Notes under the pieces: generated by a model
Database searches by the model: none
Told to the model about the DNA's origin: nothing
Seen by the model: only the letters and a program-made list of their open reading frames with translations
Assembly (NCBI GenBank): GCA_900755995.1
Contig: CAAEIM010000161.1
Coordinates: 1 to 36,920, forward strand
Direction: 5' to 3'
From: Clostridia bacterium
GTDB lineage: Bacteria; Bacillota; Clostridia; Oscillospirales; Acutalibacteraceae
DNA length: 36,920 nt
Part shown: positions 16,684-24,876 of the stretch, piece after piece
Layout: each line of letters starts with the position of its first letter
How positions within the stretch are numbered: the first letter of the stretch is position 1
Made by a program: the position numbers and the translations under genes

Positions 16684-19317
16684 ATGGAATGGACCGGACT
16701 TAACGAGCTTCGTGAAAAGTATCTTTCATTTTTTGAGAGCAAGGGTCATTTAAGACTTCCGAGCTTTTCACTTGTGCCAAAGGACGACAACAGCCTGCTG
16801 CTCATAAACAGCGGTATGGCTCCGATGAAAAAATATTTTACCGGTGAGGTAACACCTCCGAGAAAGCGTGTTACAACCTGCCAGAAGTGTATTCGTACTC
16901 CCGATATTGAAAGAGTAGGCATAACTGCCCGCCACGGTACATATTTTGAAATGCTGGGCAACTTCTCTTTCGGCGACTATTTTAAGCACGAGGCTACAGC
17001 CTGGGCTTGGGAATTTTTTACAAAGGTTCTTGAAATGCCTGTTGACAAGCTCTATGTTTCCATTTATGAAAACGATGACGAGGCATACAAAATCTGGACA
17101 GAGGAAATCGGCGTTGAGCCTTCACATATGGTAAGACTCGGCAAGGAAGATAATTTCTGGGAGCACGGCTCAGGCCCATGCGGCCCATGCTCTGAAATTT
17201 ACTTTGACCGTGGCGACGAAAAGGGCTGCGGCAAGCCTGACTGCCATGTAGGCTGTGAGTGCGACCGTTTTGTTGAGGTATGGAATATTGTATTCTCTCA
17301 GTTTGAAAATGACGGCAACGGCAACTACACTCCGCTTGCACATCCTAACATTGATACAGGTATGGGACTTGAAAGACTTGCCTGTGTAATGCAGGGAGTT
17401 GATAATCTTTTCCTCGTTGATACGGTTCAGAATATTATGAAGAAAATTTCTGAAATTACCGGTGTAAACTACGGCGATGACGAGAAAAATGATATTTCTC
17501 TGCGTGTAATTACCGACCATATCCGCAGCACAACTTTTATGATTGGCGACGGTGTGCTTCCGTCAAACGAGGGCAAGGGATATGTTCTCCGCCGTTTGCT
17601 CAGACGTGCTTCCCGTCACGGCAGACTCTTAGGCTACAAGGACGCATTCTTATATAAGGTATGCGAAACAGTAATTAAAGAAAACGAAACAGCATATCCT
17701 GAATTAAGAGAAAAGCAGGACTTCATTACCAAAATAATCAGAGTTGAGGAAGAAAGCTTCCAGAAAACCATTGATCAGGGCTTTAAGATGCTTCAGGGCA
17801 TTGTTGACGAACAGGATATTAATATGCTCAGCGGCGAGCAGGCATTTAAGCTTAACGATACCTACGGCTTCCCGATTGATCTTACAAGAGAAATTTTGGC
17901 TGAGAAAGGCATAGATGTTGACGTTGACCGCTTTTATGAGCTTTTGAAGGAACAAAAGCAGCGTTCAAGAGATGCCAGAAAGAAGGAGGATACAGACGCT
18001 TGGATTTCTGATTCTACTGACCTTTCCGATATTTCAAAAACAGAGTTTTGCGGCTATGAAGACCTTAACATCGGCTGTAAGGTATTGGCTATTGTTAAGG
18101 ACGGAGTCAGAGTTGAGAGCGTAGGAGAAAACGAATCTGCTATTGTTGTACTTGACAGAACTCCTTTCTATGCTGAAAGCGGCGGACAGGTCGGCGACAC
18201 AGGCGTTATGGAATCAGGCAGCCTTGAGGTTGATGTTGACAATACAACAAAAGACGCTTCAGGTGTATTCCTTCACACCTGCGCTGTTAAGAGCGGCACT
18301 CTCAGGGTTGGCACCGAACTTCGTGCAATCGTTGATTTTGACAGACGTGCAAACATTATGCGTAATCATACAGCGGCTCACCTTTTACAGGCTGCGCTCA
18401 GAGAGGTGCTCGGCAATCACGTTCATCAGGCGGGACAGCTTGTAACTGATAAGGCGGTTCGCTTTGACTTTACCCACTTTGAGGCTTTAAGTGATGGGGA
18501 GCTAAAAAAGGTTGAGGATCTTGTTAACAAGAAGATACTTGATTCTATTCCTGTTGTAACAAAGGAAATGCCTATTGAGGAGGCTAAAAAGCTCGGCGCT
18601 ATGGCTTTATTCGGTGAGAAATACGGCGATGTCGTAAGAGTTGTCAGCATTGACGATTTCTCGGTTGAGTTCTGCGGCGGTACTCACGCAAATAATACCT
18701 CAAGCATTGGCTTGCTGAGAATACAGCAGGAAGGCTCTGTTGCTTCAGGCGTAAGAAGAATTGAGGCTGTTACAGGTATCGGCGTTCTTAAATATATGAA
18801 CGACGTACGCCAGACAGTGAAAAATGTTTGTGAAACACTCAAAATTTCAAACGTAAAGGCTCTTTCAGACGGTGCAGAGAAGATTGCAAACCTGCTGCAC
18901 GAACAGCAGAAAGAAATTGCTGAGCTTAACTCAAAGCTTGCGGCTATGCAGATAGACAACCTTTTTGTAAAGTCTGAAATAGAAAACGGCGTAAGAATTA
19001 TTGTATCTAAAATTGAAAAATCAAATGCAGACACACTTCGTGCAATGTGCGAGAGAGCAAGAGATGTAGCTCCGCTTTCCGTAGTTGTACTTGCTTGTGA
19101 AAATGACGGCAAGGTTACATTCGCTGCTTCCTGCGGTAAAGACGCAAAGGCTCTCGGCGTGAATGCAGGCAAGCTTGTTAAGGCTGTTGCCCAGGCAGCA
19201 GGCGGAAACGGCGGCGGTAAGCCTGACCTTGCAATGGCAGGCGCAAAGAATCCTGAAAAGATTAATGACGCCCTTGCTATAGTAAAGGAAACTGTATTTG
19301 ATATGATTAAGGCATAA
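16684..19317 (+). CDS. alaS: Alanine--tRNA ligase
   Basis: Charges tRNA-Ala and hydrolyses mis-charged Ser/Gly through its editing domain. The protein has 877 aa, the standard bacterial length. The N-terminal class II catalytic domain begins MEWTGLNELREKYLSFF, with NSGMAPMKKYF, RHGTYFEMLGNFSFGDYF and DTGMGLERL. The editing domain carries the zinc ligands HTAAH and CGGTH, and the C-terminal domain has the Gly-rich GGNGGGKPDLAMAG. The start is ATG 16684 with AAGGAGA upstream; the same frame is open from 16597, but that stretch is the T-box itself. Expression is controlled by the T-box. Confidence 0.98.
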   Translation: MEWTGLNELREKYLSFFESKGHLRLPSFSLVPKDDNSLLLINSGMAPMKKYFTGEVTPPRKRVTTCQKCIRTPDIERVGITARHGTYFEMLGNFSFGDYFKHEATAWAWEFFTKVLEMPVDKLYVSIYENDDEAYKIWTEEIGVEPSHMVRLGKEDNFWEHGSGPCGPCSEIYFDRGDEKGCGKPDCHVGCECDRFVEVWNIVFSQFENDGNGNYTPLAHPNIDTGMGLERLACVMQGVDNLFLVDTVQNIMKKISEITGVNYGDDEKNDISLRVITDHIRSTTFMIGDGVLPSNEGKGYVLRRLLRRASRHGRLLGYKDAFLYKVCETVIKENETAYPELREKQDFITKIIRVEEESFQKTIDQGFKMLQGIVDEQDINMLSGEQAFKLNDTYGFPIDLTREILAEKGIDVDVDRFYELLKEQKQRSRDARKKEDTDAWISDSTDLSDISKTEFCGYEDLNIGCKVLAIVKDGVRVESVGENESAIVVLDRTPFYAESGGQVGDTGVMESGSLEVDVDNTTKDASGVFLHTCAVKSGTLRVGTELRAIVDFDRRANIMRNHTAAHLLQAALREVLGNHVHQAGQLVTDKAVRFDFTHFEALSDGELKKVEDLVNKKILDSIPVVTKEMPIEEAKKLGAMALFGEKYGDVVRVVSIDDFSVEFCGGTHANNTSSIGLLRIQQEGSVASGVRRIEAVTGIGVLKYMNDVRQTVKNVCETLKISNVKALSDGAEKIANLLHEQQKEIAELNSKLAAMQIDNLFVKSEIENGVRIIVSKIEKSNADTLRAMCERARDVAPLSVVVLACENDGKVTFAASCGKDAKALGVNAGKLVKAVAQAAGGNGGGKPDLAMAGAKNPEKINDALAIVKETVFDMIKA

Positions 19318-19323
19318 GTATTG

Positions 19324-19349
19324 CAAATTCAATATAATTTGATTTTTTT
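19324..19349 (+). terminator. Weak terminator after alaS
   Basis: A 6-bp AT-rich stem, CAAATT (19324-19329) with AATTTG (19336-19341), is followed by ATTTTTTTG. The stem is weak but the U-tract is good. Confidence 0.45.
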
Positions 19350-19448
19350 GTCATAATGATTGTAGTATATTGTAACAGTTGTTTAGAGTAGCTAAAAAAC
19401 TTCAGGTAAAATTGTACAACTAATCAGAAATAAAAAAGAATCAAAGTA

Positions 19449-19477
19449 TTGAAGTTTTGTAATATTTGATGTATAAT
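19449..19477 (+). promoter_or_regulatory. Promoter of the tethered starch-binding protein gene
   Basis: TTGAAG (19449-19454), a 17-base spacer and TATAAT (19472-19477). Transcription should start near 19484, leaving a 49-base leader to the ATG at 19533. Confidence 0.75.
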
Positions 19478-19532
19478 TAGACCAATGGAATTGCTTATTC
19501 CTAAAGAAAAAGAACAATGGAGGAGATTTAAT

Positions 19533-20648
19533 ATGTTCAAAAAAGTAATGAGCCTTGCTCTTGCTTCAACATTAGTGCTTTCAGCCGGCGCATTCGCAGC
19601 AAGCGCTGCTGAGGCAGAGGAAGCTGTAGCAGCAAATGACGAGTCTGTAGTATCAGCTGATGATTCTTCAGCAGTAGCAGCAGATGACGAGTCATCGGTA
19701 GGCGCAAATCCAACAATTTATTTTGATACCAAGAGTGCAGGTTGGAATAATTTCAAGACTGTTTTCTGTCATGTTTGGAGAGCAGACGGTACAGGCACTT
19801 GGCCGGGCTGGCAGTTAAGACCTGAGCGTTGTACAGATGAAGGCAACGGTATCTATGCTTATGATTTAACAAAGACCAAAAATGACATCAAGACTTCAGA
19901 CGGTAAACTTTATTGTGTAATTTTCAGTGCTGATACAGGCGTTCAGACATATGATACTATTATGAGCGGTAAGTGCATCGGTGACACACTTTATTGTAAG
20001 TCACAGGAGCAGATTGAAAACCCTGTAGATAACAACAAGAAATGCTATCTTGCAGAGTGGAAGAACAACCCTGACTGCGGTCCTCAGAAGGTTATAAACT
20101 CAAGCGGCGGTATTTTCGGTACAGCTCTTGCTGAGGGTACTACAGATGTAACTCTTATGGCTGACTACCTCATCAAGTATGTTTCAGAAGACGGTGTAGC
20201 TGACACAGGTAAGACAGATAAAACTCAGGATCTTATTAATCAGCTTAAGATTAGCCCGGTTGATGTTATGGCTAATGTAAAGTATAAGAATGCAGAAGCT
20301 GTTTCTGCAGGCACATTAAAGAAGGAAGCTGCTGACAAGAAGAATGCTACTATAGAAGGTATCCTTGCTAACTGCACAGACCCAACAAACAACGGTCAGA
20401 AGGTTGACAAAGATCAGCTTGATAAGACTGAGGCTAAGAATGACGCTGACAAATCAGGCTCAAGCTCAAACGGCGGTTCTTCAAGCTCAGGCGACAACAA
20501 CAGCAACTCTTCAAGCTCAAACGGCAGTTCTTCATCAGGCTCTAACTCAGTACAGTCAGGTCAGGAAACAACAATTTTCTTCGTATTTGGCGGTGTAATG
20601 CTTACAGCAGCCGGTGTAATGTTCCTCGTTAGAAGAAGAGAAGACTGA
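19533..20648 (+). CDS. Cell-surface starch-binding-like protein with Ser/Asn/Gly linker and C-terminal anchor
   Basis: A 371-aa exported protein. A signal peptide (residues 1-27, LVLSAGAFAASAAEA) is followed by an acidic Ala/Asp/Ser stretch. A beta-rich module (about residues 57-170) then resembles CBM26-type starch-binding domains: IYFDTKSAGW, VFCHVW, GTWPGWQL, GIYAYDL, YCVIFS. A middle region (about 185-290) contains VTLMADYLIKYV and is unrecognised. A low-complexity Ser/Gly/Asn linker (about 307-338) leads to VQSGQ (340-344), one hydrophobic helix (348-366) and RRRED. That tail resembles a sortase signal without LPXTG, or a simple membrane anchor. The start is ATG 19533 with GGAGGAG upstream; an ATG at 19485 coincides with the predicted transcription start. 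No catalytic domain or dockerin is seen. The starch-binding role is inferred from sequence resemblance. Confidence 0.75.
   Translation: MFKKVMSLALASTLVLSAGAFAASAAEAEEAVAANDESVVSADDSSAVAADDESSVGANPTIYFDTKSAGWNNFKTVFCHVWRADGTGTWPGWQLRPERCTDEGNGIYAYDLTKTKNDIKTSDGKLYCVIFSADTGVQTYDTIMSGKCIGDTLYCKSQEQIENPVDNNKKCYLAEWKNNPDCGPQKVINSSGGIFGTALAEGTTDVTLMADYLIKYVSEDGVADTGKTDKTQDLINQLKISPVDVMANVKYKNAEAVSAGTLKKEAADKKNATIEGILANCTDPTNNGQKVDKDQLDKTEAKNDADKSGSSSNGGSSSSGDNNSNSSSSNGSSSSGSNSVQSGQETTIFFVFGGVMLTAAGVMFLVRRRED
20460..20525 (+). repeat. Low-complexity Ser-linker repeats inside the tethered protein gene
   Basis: TCAAGCTCAAACGGC occurs at 20460-20474 and again at 20511-20525, each followed by a similar GTTCTTC block. 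These are coding repeats that build the SSSNG linker and could expand or contract by slippage. Confidence 0.7.
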
Positions 20649-20691
20649 TTTATCTTTAAGATAATAGTCTGAATTTAATACTTAAGCAATC

Positions 20692-20720
20692 GCTCCGCAG
20701 AGAAATCTGCGGAGCTTTTT
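20692..20720 (+). terminator. Rho-independent terminator after the tethered protein gene
   Basis: A perfect 10-bp stem, GCTCCGCAGA (20692-20701) with TCTGCGGAGC (20706-20715), has a GAAA tetraloop followed by TTTTT. Confidence 0.95.
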
Positions 20721-21015
20721 GTGCTTGCTGATAATTATGTTTAAAAAGGTATTAATCTTGGTTTTCAGTTCCATCTTTCACCGCAAAATATGCAGGGCGT
20801 TATTCTTGGTCTTATTATATCCTGATTACAGAATTTAAAATCACAATATGCTTTTTAATGAATTTAACTATTAATATACAAAAGCAAGCGACAGCTCAAT
20901 GAAATGCACCTGAAATTCAGTATGTTTTAGCTGCATATCATATTGCTGTCGCTTGTAAGTTTTTCGTTAATTTTTTGTTTTAGATTTACCTCACCGTTTA
21001 TGGGGAGGTTAAAAA
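20721..21015. other. Geneless gap with a long-armed stem-loop
   Basis: No gene is visible. CAAGCGACAGC (20885-20895) pairs perfectly with GCTGTCGCTTG (20945-20955) across about 49 bases. Inside are ATGCA/TGCAT arms and the palindrome CTGAAATTCAG. On the plus strand it is followed by TAAGTTTTT and later TTTTTTG; on the minus strand by CTTTTGT. It may terminate the protease gene or be a small structured RNA. The rest of the gap is featureless. Confidence 0.5.
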
Positions 21016-22644
21016 TCAATTATCGTTTTCGGCTATCATTATCTGTAGTTGGGTAACATCGTTTACACTAATTTTACCGTCAGCGTTCGTGTCGGCATTA
21101 AGCTTTTGAACGGCTGAAAGTGAGGTGCTTCCTGAAATACTGAGCTGTAATTCGGTTGCGTCAATCACATCAAGCTTGCTGTTTAAGTCAATATCTCCGA
21201 GCATTGTAACAGAAACCTCGGTTTTATTTGTTACCGCTTTAATTACAAATGTGCCGCCTAATTCATCCTGATTTTCGGCTTTGTACCAATCAAGAGCATC
21301 AATCATTTCTCCGTTTTTGTAAATAAAGCTTTCTCCTCTGACGGTTTCATTATAAAAAGCGTAAGTGCCGTTTGATTTTTTCAGCCATTCGCCAACGCCG
21401 ATGGAGTTATTGTCGCTTTCTTCGGTCTTGCTGACTTTAACAGCTATTGCGCCGTAATTAATAGGCAAATCAAAATCATTGGTATCTATATTAATGTATC
21501 CGTTATATGGAATTGTTCCGCTTTCCAGAAATGTCCATTCGCTTTCGTCTGCGGTCGGAATTTTGTTGTCGGCAGGAACATAATAAATTTCGTAGTCGGA
21601 GCCTTTTGAGGATGATTCAAAAATTACCGAGTCAAGCTTGTTATAGCCTTCCGAAAAATTGAAAAGGTTAAGATATGTTACGCTGTCATCGCTGAGGTAT
21701 TTAAATTCATAGGTTGAACCGTAAATTTCATTTTGCATCAGCTTAACATCGTCGGTGATTTTTTTCACATCTTCTATCGCAAAATTATATTTATATGTGT
21801 CGCTGAAAAGGAAGGCGTCCTCATATGAAATCCAAAAGTATCCGTGCAGGGAATTATAATCTCCCCAACTGTTTTTTACAAGCCATGCACCATCATTTTC
21901 GGGAAGGACTCCGTTTATTTCCTTGAAATTCTCCCTTGTGTAATTATCGTCCCAGCCGACTATGGCAACGGCATGGCCTACGCTTTTTGGTGAGCCGGGA
22001 GGACAAAAATATGCTGTTCTGTCAGCGTTTTCGTAATTGTTGTTATGTGAAAATGCAGCGTAAATTGAACCATTGTCAATAATCTCCGACTTAATTTCAT
22101 CCGGTGTGAAGCCATCAAGATATTTTATTGCTGTTGTTCCGTAATGTACAAGATTGGTTGTGTCGGTGTCGGGGGTGTATATTTCGGAGAGATTTTCGTA
22201 GTCGCTCTCCTCAATGCCGCCCTGCCAGGAGCTTAAGTAGCCAAGTGTAGTAAAGGCGTAGGCTTCTGAAAGAATATTTCGCTGCCAACCCTTGCCGTTG
22301 AGCTTTGTGGTTGCCCACAAATTCATATGCTCGGCGGAAAGGCTGTTTACAGAGTAGCCCATTTTCATAATCTTTGTTTCCAGAACAGAAAGCGAAGAAT
22401 ATGTCCAGCAGTCATTATATTTCTGCTTTTTTACAGGATTTACAATATTCAAATCAAGTGAGCTGTACGAAGTCGGAATATCTTTATTTGTATCCTTACT
22501 TTCAGAATCATTCGCCTGACTCTTAGTTGAAACCTTTGTGTTTTCATCAATTTGTGCCGCATATGCAGGCATATTGAGCATAGCAGTGACCGTTAAAAGA
22601 GAAATTGCTGCGGTTATTGCCTTAATTGTCGGCTTATTTTTCAT
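21016..22644 (-). CDS. Secreted papain-like (C1A) cysteine protease with C-terminal type I dockerin
   Basis: A 542-aa exported protein. The signal peptide is residues 1-30 (...NMPAYAA). The peptidase C1A domain (about 60-300) contains catalytic Cys79 in KQKYNDCWTYSS, His224 in SVGHAVAIVGW and Asn258 in WLVKNSWG, so the triad is complete; the Gln-to-Cys spacing is one residue shorter than in papain. Residues 300-470 are beta-rich and unassigned. A dockerin occupies about 480-542, with two calcium loops (DIDLNSKLDVIDATELQ and DTNADGKISVNDVTQLQ) joined by a linker. Dockerins bind cohesins on scaffoldins, so this protease should dock onto a surface complex. No cohesin gene is in the window. It has its own sigma-A promoter; a possible stem-loop terminator lies at 20885-20955. 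Confidence 0.92.
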   Translation of the reverse strand: MKNKPTIKAITAAISLLTVTAMLNMPAYAAQIDENTKVSTKSQANDSESKDTNKDIPTSYSSLDLNIVNPVKKQKYNDCWTYSSLSVLETKIMKMGYSVNSLSAEHMNLWATTKLNGKGWQRNILSEAYAFTTLGYLSSWQGGIEESDYENLSEIYTPDTDTTNLVHYGTTAIKYLDGFTPDEIKSEIIDNGSIYAAFSHNNNYENADRTAYFCPPGSPKSVGHAVAIVGWDDNYTRENFKEINGVLPENDGAWLVKNSWGDYNSLHGYFWISYEDAFLFSDTYKYNFAIEDVKKITDDVKLMQNEIYGSTYEFKYLSDDSVTYLNLFNFSEGYNKLDSVIFESSSKGSDYEIYYVPADNKIPTADESEWTFLESGTIPYNGYINIDTNDFDLPINYGAIAVKVSKTEESDNNSIGVGEWLKKSNGTYAFYNETVRGESFIYKNGEMIDALDWYKAENQDELGGTFVIKAVTNKTEVSVTMLGDIDLNSKLDVIDATELQLSISGSTSLSAVQKLNADTNADGKISVNDVTQLQIMIAENDN

Positions 22645-22673
22645 TGTTAAATCACATCCCTTTACATTTTTAA

Positions 22674-22702
22674 ATTATATCAAAAATAATCTTTCTTGTA
22701 AA
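22674..22702 (-). promoter_or_regulatory. Sigma-A promoter of the dockerin protease
   Basis: On the minus strand, TTTACA (22702-22697), a 17-base spacer and TATAAT (22679-22674) lie about 30 bases upstream of the ATG. A GGGATGTG ribosome-binding site follows. Confidence 0.75.
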
Positions 22703-22731
22703 GAATATACACCGCTTTTATACACAATCTA
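22703..22731 (+). promoter_or_regulatory. Candidate forespore (sigma-G type) promoter of gpr
   Basis: GAATA (22703-22707) and CAATCTA (22725-22731), 17 bases apart, resemble the sigma-G pattern (GNATR ... CATNNTA) with one -10 mismatch. An alternative vegetative reading is TTGTAA (22696-22701), a 17-base spacer and TATACA. gpr is a sigma-G gene in Bacillus, which favours the former, but both readings are weak. Confidence 0.35.
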
Positions 22732-22769
22732 ATAGCAGTATTATGTGCAGTTGTGAAAGGATGGTAGCT

Positions 22770-23645
22770 ATGGAGCTGAGAACAGACCTTGCAGTTGAGG
22801 CTCGTGAAATTGCAGGCGAAAACGTCAGCGGAGTTGAATTTTGCCGTTACAGTGAAAATGGTCTTGATATTTCAAGATTAGAGGTAAAAACCCGCAAGGC
22901 ACAGCAGCAGCTTTGCAAGGAGGAGGGAACATACATCACCATTGAGCTTCCCTCACTCACCGATAATTTTACCGAAACCGATGAGAGGCTCGTTACTATC
23001 GGCAATGAAATTCGCAGGCTTTTGCCTGTAAACGGTCTGGTGCTTGTGGTGGGACTCGGCAATCCTGAGATTACTCCGGACTCTCTCGGCCCTAAAACAA
23101 TCTCAAGGGTGCTTGCTACCAGACATATCTCAGGTGAAATTGCAAGGAGCACCGGACTTGACCGACTTCGCCCCGTTGCGGTAATGGCTACAGGGGTTAC
23201 AGGACAAACGGGAATAGAAACAGGGGAGTATATTCTCAGTATAGTAAAAAGAATAAAGCCGAACGCAGTGATTGTGATTGATGCACTCGCCTCACGCAGG
23301 CTTGAAAGGCTTGGCTGTACACTGCAAATCAGCGATACCGGAATATCGCCGGGCGCAGGAGTCGGAAATCACCGTACAAAGATTAATAAAGAAACTATCG
23401 GTGTTCCGGTAATTTCCATAGGAGTGCCAACAGTGATAGACGCAGCCACATTTGCCTCGGACTTGTTAAGGGAAAGCAATCCTCACAAATTAAAGCAGAG
23501 AATTACTCCTCAGGGCAGGCAGATGGTTGTTATTCCCCGTGAAATTGATTTGCTGACGGAAAGGGCGGCAAGGCTGATTTCCTTTGCGCTGAACGGTGCA
23601 TTGCAAAATGAATTTAATATTTCCGAGCTTGTTTCATTAATGTAG
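22770..23645 (+). CDS. gpr: GPR endopeptidase (germination protease)
   Basis: Degrades small acid-soluble spore proteins during germination; made in the forespore as an autoprocessed zymogen. The protein contains the family block GLGNPEITPDSLGPKTI, followed by RHISGEI, VMATGVTGQTGIETGEY and VIVIDALASRRLERLG. Length from ATG 22770 is 291 aa, slightly short of Bacillus GPR, which is common in Clostridia. ATG 22770 is chosen because AAAGGATGG lies 6-9 bases upstream; starts at 22743 or 22761 would include that site. spoIIP follows 56 bases downstream, the gpr-spoIIP order conserved across endospore formers, and shows that the organism carries sporulation genes. Confidence 0.95.
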   Translation: MELRTDLAVEAREIAGENVSGVEFCRYSENGLDISRLEVKTRKAQQQLCKEEGTYITIELPSLTDNFTETDERLVTIGNEIRRLLPVNGLVLVVGLGNPEITPDSLGPKTISRVLATRHISGEIARSTGLDRLRPVAVMATGVTGQTGIETGEYILSIVKRIKPNAVIVIDALASRRLERLGCTLQISDTGISPGAGVGNHRTKINKETIGVPVISIGVPTVIDAATFASDLLRESNPHKLKQRITPQGRQMVVIPREIDLLTERAARLISFALNGALQNEFNISELVSLM

Positions 23646-23701
23646 GTCTTATCGTCATACATTAAAAATACCGGCATATATTTTTATGAGGCGGTGATTT
23701 A

Positions 23702-24799
23702 GTGAAAAAGTTAGGAGCATTAAAAATAACGGCGTCGATAATACTTGTATCGACAGCCGTTTTCTGCGTTTTCAGGCGTGTGCCGGAGTGCTTTGACAAC
23801 GATAAGCCCGCCGCACTTGCGGCTGCTGCGCTCACTTTGTCGGACGGTACATATAAATTAAATAAAACTGCTGAAACAAAGCCTGCTCAGGATGACGGCA
23901 AAAATGAGGATGAAACGAACACCCAGCCTCAGACAAAGCCTGCCACGGTAACAAGAAGCAATAAAACAGAAAAGGACAAAACAGGCTATTATGATTCATT
24001 TGCGGATCATCAGGGAGAGGAGGTTTATGATATTGTAGCCGAACATATAGGCGCAAACGGTGTGAAGTGCGGTTCGGCGTATGTAAAAAATAATACAGGG
24101 CTTGACTGCGACTTTGACTCTTTGCTAAACAGTGATATGACCTTTGACGTGGATTCAAACGGCAGTGCGCAGGTGTTGATTTATCATACTCACACAAGCG
24201 AAAGCTATATGGATGAGGACGTAGATTATTTTTATGAGAGCTATTATTCAAGAACTCAGAATAACGATTACAATGTCACTGCCGTAGGAGATGCTATTTG
24301 TGATGTTCTTAATAAGCGGGGAATAAAAACAATGCACGACACCACCGTACACGACTCAACCTACAGCGGTTCTTATGACAGAAGCGCTCAGACTGTAGAG
24401 AGCATTATGGAGAATAATACTGACATCAGGGTAGCAATTGACATTCACCGTGACGCAATCGGAAGCGAAACTCAGAAGGTAAAGCCTGTATTTACCTATG
24501 ACGGAAAGCAGGGGGCACAGATAATGATACTTTCAGGCTGCGATACCGACGGTGAAATGAATTTTTTGAATTGGCAGAATAACCTTAATTTTGCACTTAA
24601 AATTCAAAATAAGGCGGAGGAAATGTATCCCGGAATGACAAGGCCGTTGAATTTCGGATATTTTGCATATAACGAATATATTTGCGACGGCTCGCTCCTT
24701 ATTGAGATCGGAACAGACGCAAATACAATAGATGAGGCGGAATACAGCGGAGAATTGCTCGGAAATTTGCTGTATGAGGTGCTAAAAGACGGATTATGA
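23702..24799 (+). CDS. spoIIP: Stage II sporulation protein P (SpoIIP)
   Basis: A peptidoglycan amidase/endopeptidase of the DMP engulfment complex (with SpoIID and SpoIIM) that thins septal wall so the mother cell can engulf the forespore. The 365 aa include an N-terminal membrane segment (residues 8-24), a low-complexity Lys/Thr/Asp spacer (50-95) and the catalytic domain. The zinc ligands and active residues fit H162 and E168 in YHTHTSESY, H249 in DIHRDAIG and the glutamate in LLIEIGTDAN. The start is GTG with GAGGCGGTGA just upstream. It follows gpr and is probably co-transcribed. Confidence 0.94.
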   Translation: MKKLGALKITASIILVSTAVFCVFRRVPECFDNDKPAALAAAALTLSDGTYKLNKTAETKPAQDDGKNEDETNTQPQTKPATVTRSNKTEKDKTGYYDSFADHQGEEVYDIVAEHIGANGVKCGSAYVKNNTGLDCDFDSLLNSDMTFDVDSNGSAQVLIYHTHTSESYMDEDVDYFYESYYSRTQNNDYNVTAVGDAICDVLNKRGIKTMHDTTVHDSTYSGSYDRSAQTVESIMENNTDIRVAIDIHRDAIGSETQKVKPVFTYDGKQGAQIMILSGCDTDGEMNFLNWQNNLNFALKIQNKAEEMYPGMTRPLNFGYFAYNEYICDGSLLIEIGTDANTIDEAEYSGELLGNLLYEVLKDGL

Positions 24800-24816
24800 T
24801 TTAATATAAAAATTGC

Positions 24817-24845
24817 TTGCATTATATTGTTGATTTTGGTATAAT
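24817..24845 (+). promoter_or_regulatory. Promoter upstream of the acidic tethered protein and dusB
   Basis: TTGCAT (24817-24822), a 17-base spacer and TATAAT (24840-24845) with an upstream TGG extension. The same TGGTATAAT block is used at 3194 and 3335. Confidence 0.8.
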
Positions 24846-24876
24846 CTAAATATATGTATCCGCAAGGAGTAAGATA

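Noticed and set aside
18684..19172. 162-codon open frame antisense to alaS
   Set aside because: A shadow of alaS codon usage; no ribosome-binding site, promoter or recognisable domain.
19485..19532. Upstream ATG for the tethered starch-binding protein
   Set aside because: It coincides with the predicted transcription start and puts 16 polar residues before a normal signal peptide; ATG 19533 has GGAGGAG.
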